Below, one piece after another: positions 1 to 8,200 of a stretch of 64,000 nt of DNA. Every line of letters begins with the position of its first letter. The stretch's first letter is position 1. The notes below the pieces were generated by a model, which saw only the letters and a program-made list of their open reading frames with translations, had not been told where the DNA came from and searched no databases. This DNA is from Streptosporangium canum (GTDB lineage Bacteria > Actinomycetota > Actinomycetes > Streptosporangiales > Streptosporangiaceae), in the NCBI RefSeq assembly GCF_900113865.1, contig NZ_FOQY01000006.1, forward strand, positions 62,001-126,000. The letters are read 5' to 3'. Made by a program: the position numbers and the translations under genes.

Positions 1-20
1 ACGTTCATATACTACTCCAA

Positions 21-1229
21 TCAGGGCGTGGGCGGAGCGAAGACCGGGATCGTGCGGACCCGGTCAAGGTAGGGCACGCCCTCGGTGTATCCGGTGCCGG
101 TGCGGTCGCCGAGCATCCGCCGGGCCAGCCGGTAGTGGGTCTGCCGCCAGCGGATGAGCCGGTCGGCGAAGGTTTGCATGGCCGCGTCGATCCGGGCCCG
201 TTCGGGGCCGGCCAGGCGGTCCTCGCACGCTTGCAGCGCTTCCAAGAGGCTGGGGTACGTCGTCAGGATGCGCTCGCGGACCGGCGGCACCAACGTGAAC
301 GCGGCCGAGTCGATCCGTTCGGCGTCGGGCCGGCGGCAGAGCGCCTCCATCACCTTGTACGAGCGAGATTGGATTGCGCTAGCCCCCTCGGTGTAGCGCC
401 GGAACTCCTGGAAGGCGACCGGCTGCAGGGTGGCGAGCACTGAGAAGGCGGGAGCAGCGGCGTTCAGCGCCCCGACCGCGGCCAGCAGATGGGTGACGCC
501 GCCGGGTGCGTCGCCGGCGCGGATCGCGGCGATGGCCGCCGCGAGCGAGAGCGACACCCACTGGAAGACGGTCTCGAAGCACTGCAGAACGCGGATGAAC
601 ATCCATTCGTCGTGGTGCGTGTAGACCGGCAGCATGCTGCATCGCAGCCGGCGGCCGTCCACCGGCGAGCGTCGCGCGACGGCGGCGGCCAGGTCGGGGC
701 CGTCGGCGATACCGAGTTCGCCGAGCACCGGGCGGATGGCGCGGCGCAGGTGCCGCAACCGCTTGTCGGCGAGCCCCCAGCCGGGCCGCAACCCGGGAAG
801 GATCGTGTGTTTGTCGTCGCGCGCCGCCTCCTCAAAAGCCAGCGCGTCGGCCATCAGCCCGGCGAACAGCCACCGGCAGAGTTCCTGCTGCGGCTCGGCC
901 GGGACACCGTCGAGCACGGGCACCGGATCGGGCAGGCCGAGCAGGTCCAGGGCCAGGTAGGTGACATAGTCGTACCGGTCGTCGAACTTGTCCAGCGCGG
1001 CGTCCAGGAACGGATCCAGGATCTCGTGGCGGGGCCGGGCTGCCGCCTGTACGCGATTGAGCTCTTCCAGCAGTTCGGCGCCGGTGAAGTGCTTGCCGAC
1101 CTCGTGGTACGCGTCCACGACGGCGTCATACGGGAACATGCCCGGATCGGCGGAAACCGTACGCCAGCGCCGGACCAGCTCGGCCGCCGGAACGGCGTCG
1201 AGCATCGTCGGATGTGGTTGTTGTGACAT
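21..1229 (-). CDS. Tryptophan 2,3-dioxygenase-superfamily heme protein, divergent
   Basis: This 402-residue protein is a distant member of the tryptophan 2,3-dioxygenase (TDO) fold. The C-terminal signature WRQTHYRLARRMLG-DRTGTG (about residues 361-380) matches the TDO segment that supplies the proximal heme histidine (H365 here), and FQEFRRYTEGASAIQS (273-288) matches the substrate-binding FR...GxxSGFQS segment. The distal-pocket motif HDExxF is present (H206-F211), but the position that is the distal histidine in TDO reads leucine (L215, context FIRVLQCFE). It is about 100 residues longer than bacterial TDOs. It is the last gene of a leftward block, 31 bp after a kynureninase-like gene and behind a more canonical TDO. 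I infer a heme-dependent oxygenase acting on an indole or kynurenine-derived substrate, with chemistry possibly different from ring cleavage (PrnB and MarE are precedents for altered TDO-fold chemistry). Family assignment is fairly secure; the reaction is unknown. Confidence 0.75.
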   Translation of the reverse strand: MSQQPHPTMLDAVPAAELVRRWRTVSADPGMFPYDAVVDAYHEVGKHFTGAELLEELNRVQAAARPRHEILDPFLDAALDKFDDRYDYVTYLALDLLGLPDPVPVLDGVPAEPQQELCRWLFAGLMADALAFEEAARDDKHTILPGLRPGWGLADKRLRHLRRAIRPVLGELGIADGPDLAAAVARRSPVDGRRLRCSMLPVYTHHDEWMFIRVLQCFETVFQWVSLSLAAAIAAIRAGDAPGGVTHLLAAVGALNAAAPAFSVLATLQPVAFQEFRRYTEGASAIQSRSYKVMEALCRRPDAERIDSAAFTLVPPVRERILTTYPSLLEALQACEDRLAGPERARIDAAMQTFADRLIRWRQTHYRLARRMLGDRTGTGYTEGVPYLDRVRTIPVFAPPTP

Positions 1230-1260
1230 CTCTCCGTCCCCCGTGAGATGAGTTCAGGCC

Positions 1261-2394
1261 TTAAGTGGCCAAGGCCGCCAGCGCGCGGCCGGCGCGGCGC
1301 AAGTCCTCTTCGGTGGTGAAGTAGTGACAGGCCAGCCGGACGACGTGGGCCCGGACGGAGACTACGACGCCCCGTTCGGCCAGGCGGGCGGCGGTGGCGA
1401 GCGGATCGGGGACGGCGACGGCCAGGTGCGCGCCGCGTTCGGCAGCACGGGCCGGTCCCACCACCTCGAGTCCCAAGTCGGTCAGCAGCGCATGGCCGAA
1501 GGCGGTCAGGTCTTCGACGTGCCTGCGTACGGCCGCGAGGTCCAGCCGCTCGAGCAGCCGCAGCCCGGCCAGAGCCGCGTAGACCGAGGGCACGGCCGGC
1601 GTCCCGGTCTCGAAGCGAGCCGCGCCCGGCGCCGGGGCGGTCGACCGGGGGTCGAACCGGTCGGTGGGCGGGCGCCCGAACCAGCCGGTCAGCGACGGGG
1701 GAAGCCCACGCTCGGGTTCGCGGACGTAGAGGAAGGCAACCCCGGGCAGCCCGAGTAGGTACTTCGACGTGCCGGCCAGCAGGAAGTCGCATCCCAGTTC
1801 GTCCACGTCGATCGGTTCGACGCCGGCACTCTGGTACGCGTCGACGAGCACCTGAGCCCCGGCCTGGTGGGCTGCTTTCACGACCTCGGCCACCGGGCGG
1901 CGCGCACTGTCGAGGTAGTTCACCGAGGCGAGGCATACCAGGGCCACGTCCTCGTCCATCCTCTCAGCGCAGGGGGCAGCCAGTTCGGTACACGTCAGAT
2001 CGGGCAGCCGCGTGACGTCGGCCCCGCGCGAACGCTGGGCCTGCCAGACCTGGCCGAGCGAGGGGAACTCACCGGGCAGCGCCATGATCCTCGGCCGGGC
2101 GCTCAGGTCGCGGGTCGAGGCCACCTGGAACGCCGCTACGCTCGCGTTCGGCAGCACGGCCACGTTATCCATCGGCGCGTGCACCAGCTGGGCGAACGCG
2201 GCCCGGGCCTGTTCCAGCGTCTGCTCGAACACCGCCCACGCCACCGGCTCGCCGGTCATCGCCGCGGTCATCGATGAGAGAGCCGCCGAAACGTCCACCG
2301 ACAGCGGCGACAGGCTGCACGAATTCAGGTACGCCGAGGTCCGCAGCTGCGGGAACCGGTCACGGAACGCTGCCGAATCGAGGTCAGCCGACAT
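1261..2394 (-). CDS. Kynureninase-like class V PLP enzyme
   Basis: This is a fold-type I PLP enzyme of aminotransferase class V, about 377 residues. The PLP region is readable: DAYQSAG (cofactor Asp) followed by the Schiff-base lysine in AGTSKYLLGLPG. Kynureninase (L-kynurenine to anthranilate plus alanine) belongs to this family, as do cysteine desulfurase-like and isopenicillin-N-epimerase-like proteins. Position directly behind a TDO gene favours kynurenine or formylkynurenine as substrate, giving an anthranilate-type unit, but sequence alone does not prove this. I place the start at the ATG at 2394, which overlaps the upstream TDO stop by 11 bp; a TTG at 2418 would add eight residues. No separate kynurenine formamidase gene is visible nearby. 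Confidence 0.72.
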   Translation of the reverse strand: MSADLDSAAFRDRFPQLRTSAYLNSCSLSPLSVDVSAALSSMTAAMTGEPVAWAVFEQTLEQARAAFAQLVHAPMDNVAVLPNASVAAFQVASTRDLSARPRIMALPGEFPSLGQVWQAQRSRGADVTRLPDLTCTELAAPCAERMDEDVALVCLASVNYLDSARRPVAEVVKAAHQAGAQVLVDAYQSAGVEPIDVDELGCDFLLAGTSKYLLGLPGVAFLYVREPERGLPPSLTGWFGRPPTDRFDPRSTAPAPGAARFETGTPAVPSVYAALAGLRLLERLDLAAVRRHVEDLTAFGHALLTDLGLEVVGPARAAERGAHLAVAVPDPLATAARLAERGVVVSVRAHVVRLACHYFTTEEDLRRAGRALAALAT

Positions 2395-3118
2395 CGGACG
2401 CGGGGGTGTGGCTGCCAAGCGGGTGCGCGGCGGTCAGCCGGGTGCGCACGGTCCATAGGTCGGGGAAGAACTTGTGCGCGATCAGTTTTGCGAGGATGTC
2501 GACCGGGGTGCCCTTGGTGCCGACGACCTCGTGCCCGATGACCCTCGTGGCGATCTTGTAGTGCACCGTGCGCCACACCGCGACGCCCTCGTCGAAGTCG
2601 ACGAGGGCCTCAGCCAGCAGGTACGCCGGATCGTCGACCGAGCCCCGATAGAGCTCGAGCAGGTCGATGCTGTGGCGTCCGAGGTAAGCGGTGAATTCCG
2701 CGTCCAGGGTGCGGCCGGCGTGCTGGATCGATCGCCACCCGGGGGACTCGAAGCCGGAGCCGTTGCCGAGCTCGCGGCGGAAGGCATGGAAGTCGGCCGG
2801 CGCCAGGTGACGCAGCATGTCGAGCTGGTTGGTGATCAGCCGGAAGCCGGTCGCGCTGCGGCCGAGCAGGCGGGCGGCCCCCAGGGGCTGGTCGGCGGCG
2901 ATCATGCCGGCCGCCTCGACGGCCTCGTGGTTCACCAATTTCAGCCACAACTCGGTGGACTGATGAACGGTCTGGAAGAGCAGTTCATCGCGGTGAATCA
3001 CCGATTTGCTGTCGCGCTGCAGGGAAAGGAGATCGTCAACCCGCATATACCGCGCGTAGTCTGTTTCCCCTCGGCCGGGAAGCACTGGTAGTGTCGCACT
3101 ATCGTGATTTTCAGCCAT
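2384..3118 (-). CDS. kynA: Tryptophan 2,3-dioxygenase
   Basis: This 244-residue heme dioxygenase should open the indole ring of L-tryptophan to N-formylkynurenine. The hallmarks are in order: YARYMRVDDLLSLQ at the N-terminus, RDELLFQTVHQSTELWLKL with the distal histidine H52, FRRELGNGSGFESPGWR (carboxylate-binding arginine), and WRTVHYKIATRVIG with the proximal heme histidine H186 followed by GTKGTP in place of the usual GTGGSSG. It is somewhat shorter than typical bacterial TDOs (about 280-300). It heads the leftward three-gene tryptophan block, divergent from the PCP-C NRPS gene. TDO genes occur in lipopeptide and benzodiazepine clusters to supply kynurenine or anthranilate units. Start chosen at the ATG at 3118; a TTG codon directly precedes it. 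Confidence 0.88.
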   Translation of the reverse strand: MAENHDSATLPVLPGRGETDYARYMRVDDLLSLQRDSKSVIHRDELLFQTVHQSTELWLKLVNHEAVEAAGMIAADQPLGAARLLGRSATGFRLITNQLDMLRHLAPADFHAFRRELGNGSGFESPGWRSIQHAGRTLDAEFTAYLGRHSIDLLELYRGSVDDPAYLLAEALVDFDEGVAVWRTVHYKIATRVIGHEVVGTKGTPVDILAKLIAHKFFPDLWTVRTRLTAAHPLGSHTPASDVG

Positions 3119-3233
3119 CAATCAATCCGCTCGGCCCTCAAGCAAGAACGCCTAGCAGTAAACATGAGCGGCGCAATGGTCCACAAGGGTCATGAAGGAT
3201 TGACTCGAAGAACTCGTCGTGTTAGGAGAGCAT
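3119..3233. promoter_or_regulatory. Divergent intergenic region, TDO block / PCP-C
   Basis: This 115-bp gap separates two divergent biosynthetic genes and must hold both promoters. A strong Shine-Dalgarno (TTAGGAGAG, 3222-3230) lies just before the GTG at 3234 and argues for that start over the in-frame GTG at 3219. The longer version would place a rare TTA (bldA-type) codon second. No clear palindromic operator is visible. Confidence 0.5.
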
Positions 3234-4814
3234 GTGCCAGAGGGCAACATCACGCACTCCATGCTAAACATTTGGCGTGACGTTCTGAAAGTTGACTCAG
3301 TGGGGGTGAACGATACATTCTTCACTCTGGGTGGTGACTCGCTGAGCGCGCTGGAACTGAACGAACGCATCCAGGAGTCGTTTGGGGTCCGGCTGCGGCT
3401 GCGGCAGATCTTCGACAACCCGAGCGTAAATCGCTTGTCCGAGCTGGTGGCGGCGTCCGCGGCCAGCGAAGGGGCCGGTGCCGGCACCGGCGAGACCGCC
3501 GATGGCGAGCCGGCGGCGGTCGAGTTTCCGCTGGCGCTGGGTCAGGAGTACTTCTGGCGCCTGGCCACCGAGATGCCCGACGCGACGTTCTTCGTGCAGT
3601 GCACCGAGCTGCACTGCACCGATGTGGACACCGGCGACCTGCTGGGTGCCCTGCAGGACGTGGTGCGGCGCCAGTCCGCCCTGCGCTGCACGTTCCATGT
3701 CCGCGACGGGCACCCGATGCAGCGGATCGAGCCGGACCTGGAGGTGCCGGTCACGGTCATCGATCACGAGGGCGCCGACGCCGACGCCGACCGCATCGCG
3801 CTGATCGCACAGGCCACGCTCAAGGGCACCGCCACCCCGTTTGACCTGGGTAGCGAGCTGCCAATCCGGGCGTCGCTGCTGCGCTTCGGCCCCCGCGAGT
3901 CGTCGCTGCTGGTGTTCACCCACCACATCAGCTTCGATGGGCTGTCCCGGCAGATCTTCGTGCAGGACCTGGTGGCGGCGTATCGGGCGCGCCGGGGCGG
4001 TCCGGCACCGCGCCCGCGACGGGGTTCGTTCGTGGAATTCGTCACCGACCAGCGCAAACGCATGACCGACGGTGTGGTGGCCCGAACCGTCGAGTTCTGG
4101 CGCGAGCAGTTCGAGGCGGGCGCCCCCGACGTGCTGCTACGCGGCGGCAAGGCGGAGGGGCGCGGCACCTACCGCACCCGGACGCTGAACCGGACCATCT
4201 CCCGGGACGCGGTGATCGCGGCCACCGAGTTCGCCCGGGCCAATGGCGTCACCCTGTTCACGGTACTGCTGGCGGCGTTCCACCAGGTCGTCTCGGACAT
4301 GAGCGGGCAGTGGCGGATCCCGGTGGCGGTGCAGGTGGCGAACCGTAGTGACGTCCGCCAGCGGGGCATGATCGGCCCCTTCGCCAACACGCTGGTGGTG
4401 GTCGGCCCCGACGGCCCGTCCGACGATGTAGCGAGCCAAGTGCGCATCGTCGAGCGCCGCCTCCTGGACGTCGTCGACGCCCAGGAGGTACCGCTTGAGC
4501 TGGCCGTCGACATGATCCGCGCGACCACCCCCCTCAAGGTGCAGCGGCAGCTGCGGCTGGGCTTCACGCTCAACGAGCGGTCGGTGAAGCGGGTCGAGCT
4601 GCCCGACGGCGTGATCGTGGCCGACCTGCGGGTCCCGCCGGAGACCGAGCGGATCGACCCGACCACGTTCGACCTGGTCGTCGAGGTGCGGCCAGACGCC
4701 GACCGGCTGGCAGGGATCCTGCACCACAAGGCCGACGTGTACTCCCAGGAGATCGTCGACGAGTTCTGGCAGCGCTGGGAGACGTACCTGCTGGAGGTTC
4801 GGAAGCAGGCCTGA
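3234..4814 (+). CDS. NRPS fragment protein: carrier-condensation (PCP-C)
   Basis: This protein of about 526 residues has two domains. An N-terminal peptidyl carrier domain (residues about 5-80) carries the phosphopantetheine serine in FFTLGGDSLSAL. It is followed by a condensation domain (about 95-520) with the catalytic HHISFDG motif near residue 230 and a DFxxxxG-like late motif region (NTLVVV, FDLVVEV). There is no adenylation domain, so the carrier must be loaded in trans, either by one of the cluster's other A domains or by a tRNA-dependent or acyl transferase. The gene is flanked by a clear terminator at its 3' end and is therefore transcribed separately from the FAAL-PKS block. The GTG at 3234 with the AGGAG box 5-6 bases upstream is preferred as start. 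Confidence 0.85.
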   Translation: MPEGNITHSMLNIWRDVLKVDSVGVNDTFFTLGGDSLSALELNERIQESFGVRLRLRQIFDNPSVNRLSELVAASAASEGAGAGTGETADGEPAAVEFPLALGQEYFWRLATEMPDATFFVQCTELHCTDVDTGDLLGALQDVVRRQSALRCTFHVRDGHPMQRIEPDLEVPVTVIDHEGADADADRIALIAQATLKGTATPFDLGSELPIRASLLRFGPRESSLLVFTHHISFDGLSRQIFVQDLVAAYRARRGGPAPRPRRGSFVEFVTDQRKRMTDGVVARTVEFWREQFEAGAPDVLLRGGKAEGRGTYRTRTLNRTISRDAVIAATEFARANGVTLFTVLLAAFHQVVSDMSGQWRIPVAVQVANRSDVRQRGMIGPFANTLVVVGPDGPSDDVASQVRIVERRLLDVVDAQEVPLELAVDMIRATTPLKVQRQLRLGFTLNERSVKRVELPDGVIVADLRVPPETERIDPTTFDLVVEVRPDADRLAGILHHKADVYSQEIVDEFWQRWETYLLEVRKQA

Positions 4815-4828
4815 CCGGCACGGAAGAC

Positions 4829-4865
4829 GCCCGATGGAAGCCCATGTCCGGGGTTTCCATCGGGC
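4829..4865. terminator. Stem-loop terminator after PCP-C gene
   Basis: GCCCGATGGAA..CCC (4829-4843) pairs with GGG..TTCCATCGGGC (4851-4865), forming a long GC-rich stem with a short loop, 15 bp after the stop codon at 4814. There is no U-tract, as is usual in actinomycetes. It isolates the PCP-C gene from the downstream FAAL-PKS block. Confidence 0.8.
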
Positions 4866-4972
4866 CGCTGTTCGTGATTCTCAGCTCCGCTGAACGAGGT
4901 GGCCGCCAGCGGCCTGGGCACGTCGGCCGATCTCGGCTGCGCCGTCGGCGGGCCGGGTTTGTGCCCGCCGTA

Positions 4973-5196
4973 AAAGCGGCCCGAGGGCGGCACCCTGACC
5001 GGTGATCGGATCCCGTACAACAAGGGTCCACCGCGCGTTGCGTGCTCTGGTCGAACGGGCGAATGCTCAGCTCAAGGTGCGTTTCAAGGCGTTACGCAAG
5101 GTCAGCGAGTTTCCGTGGAGGATCGGTGGCATCGTCGCCGCGGCCTTGTTCTCTTCCGGCGCGGGCAATTTCATGGGCAACGGCCACGCAGTGTGA
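4973..5196 (+). pseudogene. IS5-type transposase remnant (C-terminal)
   Basis: Only the C-terminal end of a DDE transposase of the IS5 type remains. The stretch RALVERANAQLKVRFKALR followed by a WRIGGIVAAAL-like end matches the conserved ERANAQLK...LR..PWR region of that family. The preceding part, KRPEGGTLTGDR with PYNK, is in another frame, so there is a one-base frameshift near 5024, and everything upstream is gone. No terminal inverted repeats were found. This is a fossil insertion in the 447-bp gap between the PCP-C terminator and the FAAL-NRPS start; nothing else gene-like is visible in that gap. Confidence 0.75.
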
Positions 5197-5261
5197 AAAA
5201 CCGTTGCTGATAAGGACTCACTGTTGACATCGCAGTGCGGCACGAGAGAGGGTGTCCGCGG

Positions 5262-8200
5262 GTGATCGACAATTACGGGGAGGCGATCAGTTCGTTGCAG
5301 AATTCCGTCAACCTTCGGCACCTCCAATCTTTTTCAAATCCTCGCCGAGTCGTGTTGCCGGAAATCATCCGGCAACACGCGATCGCGCGGAGCGCCGATG
5401 TCGCGATCCGCGAACTGGGCGACGGTGAGAACATCACCGCCACGGTGACCTATGCGCAGCTAGCCGACAGCGTCGAGCAGATGGCCGCCACCCTCGACAA
5501 GCGCACCGGGCAGGGCGACCGGGTGATCGTACTGGTCCGCCGCCCCGCGCTGTTCGTGCCAACATTTCTGGCCTGCCTGCGCACCGGACGGATCGCGGTA
5601 CCGCTGGCCCTGCCAAGCAGCCCCAACGCGGCCCTGTCGGCGCTACGGCTGATCATCCGGGCCAGTGCGGCGTCGGCCGTCCTGACCGACCTGTCGGCCG
5701 TGGTCGCGCCGCTGCTCGCCGACCACCCCGGCCTGCCGGTCCTGGACGTCACCGAGCGGTACCCGGGTGCCACCGGCCCGGCCGCGCTGCCCAGCCTCGA
5801 CGACATCGCGTTCCTCCAGTTCACCAGCGGATCCACCGGCTCGCCCAGGGGCGTGGTGGTGCGGCACGGCAACCTGATGGCCAACCAGGAACAGATCCGT
5901 TCGCGATTCGAGCAGGACGAGGACGCAGTCGTGGTGAGCTGGCTGCCGATGTACCACGACATGGGCCTGATCGGCGCGGTGCTGCATCCGCTCTACCTGG
6001 GCGCCACCGCCGTACTCATGCCGCCCGAAGCTTTTCTCGAACGGCCCGCCCGCTGGTTGCGGGCGATCAGCCGATTCGGCGGCACGGTGAGCCCGGCGCC
6101 GAACTTCGCGTTCGATCTGTGTACGGCCCGCATCCGCGACGAGGAGCTGGGCGGCGTCGACCTGTCGACTTGGAACGTGGCCTGCAACGGCGCCGAACCG
6201 GTGCGGGCCGCCACTCTGCGGGCGTTCACCGCCCGCTTCGCACCCCACGGTTTCGACCCGAGCGCCATGTCGCCGGCGTACGGCTTGGCCGAGGCGACTT
6301 TGATGGTCTCCGCCGTGCCGCGCGGCACCGAGCCCGGCCTGCGCCAGGGCCGCGTCTCCTGCGGTGTCCCGGTGTGCGAGGTACGCGTGGTCGCCTCCGG
6401 CGGCGGGCCGGCCGCCCCGGGCGAGATCGGTGAGATCGAGGTCCGCGGCGCCAACGTCACCGACGGCTACTGGGACCCGGCCAGCGCCACCGCTGCCGCC
6501 GACGAACACTGGCGGCCCGAGGGCTGGATGACCACCGGCGACCTCGGCTTCCTCGAGAAGGGCGAGCTGTACGTGAGCGGGCGGATCAAGGACGTCGTCA
6601 TCGTTCGTGGCCGCAACCTGTACTCGCACGACATCGAGGACACCGCCCAGTCGGCCTCTGCTCTGCTGCGGCGCGGCGACGGCGCAGTTGTGCAGGACGG
6701 CGACGCGGTCGTGCTGGTGCAAGGGCTGCGTGACGCCGGACGGGCCGAGGAGGCCGCCCGGCTGGTCCGCGCCGCCGTGGTCCGCGCGCACGGCGTCACG
6801 CTCGACTCCATCGTCTTCGTCGCCCCCGGCTCGGTGCCCAAGACGACCAGCGGCAAGATCCGCCGTTCCGAGTCCCTGCGCCTGCTGCGCGAGGGAAAGC
6901 TGGAGGTCCTCGCGGTAAGCGGCGACGGCACGCCGGAGGGCGGATGCGGCGGGGTGGCCACCGACCGGCTGGCCGGAGTCGTCCGCGAGTTCCTGCGACT
7001 GCCCGGCGACCTCGACGTCACCGGCACCCCCCTGGTCGCGCTCGGCCTCGACAGCCTGCGCGCGGTGCAGCTCAAGGAGGAGCTGCGGGAACGGCTCGCG
7101 ATCGACGTCACGATCGCCGACCTGCTGGCCGCCGGAGGCGTGGCCGACCTGGCCGCCGCCTGCCGTCCGGTCGCCCGGGCCGCCGGGCCGGCCGGCCCTC
7201 AGCCCCTCGCCGGCGGGGAGCTGCCGTTCGCCCCGGCCACCGCCTGGGAACGCATCATGTGGGCGGTCCAGCGCCGCAACCCGGCCAGTACGGCATACGT
7301 CATCGCCCGCCGTTTCGTCCTCGACGACACGGTCGAGGTACCGGCCCTGCTGGCCGCTTTCGACGCGCTGGTCGCCGCCCGTCCGCATCTGAGCAGCGTC
7401 TACCGCTTGCGGGAGGGCTCGCTGATCCGCGAGCCCGGTATCGGGCCGACCGCCCGGCACCAGCGGGCCGACGACGCGATGGCCGCCGCCGAGCGGGCCG
7501 CCACCGAGCCGATCGACCTGTCCGCAGGGCCGCTCATCGCCCTCGACGTCTTCACCGACGACGGCTGCCGGGTCCTGCTGCTGCGCGTGCACCACATCCT
7601 GGCCGACATGACCTCGGCCGGAGTGCTCGCTGGTGAGCTGCTCGCGCTGGCCGCCGGCGGTGCGGGCGTTCCGGACGGCGCGCCGGTCTTCGCGCCCGAA
7701 CCGCAGACGCCGGATCCGGCGGAGCTGGCCGCCTGGCGTGCCGAGTTCGCCGATGCGACGCCGCTGTGGCTGCCCACGGCGGCGTCGTCGGCCACCGAGG
7801 TCGGCGCGGGCCGGGTCCGCTGGGCCACGCTGTCGCCGACCGCGCTGGACCAGGTCGACGCGATCGCCGTCCGCAACCGCACCACCCGGGCCGGGGTCCT
7901 GCTCGCGTTCGAGGTGCTCTGGCTCGCCCGGCTGTCCGACCAGGACACCGTCTCGCTCGCCGTGCCGCTGTCGCTGCGCACCGCGGCCGCCGAGGCCCGC
8001 ATCCCGGGATATGCGGTCAACACGCTGCCGCTGGTGGTGACCATCGACGAGAACGGCAGCTTCGACGACCTCGTGGTCCGTTGCGCGGCGGCCCAACTGC
8101 GCGCGCTGGCGCTGCGCGGCGTACCGCTGACCGAACTGGTCGGCGATGCCGGCACGGCCGCCCGGGCCGGCGAGGCGATGCGCTGCCTGTTCGGCTACCT

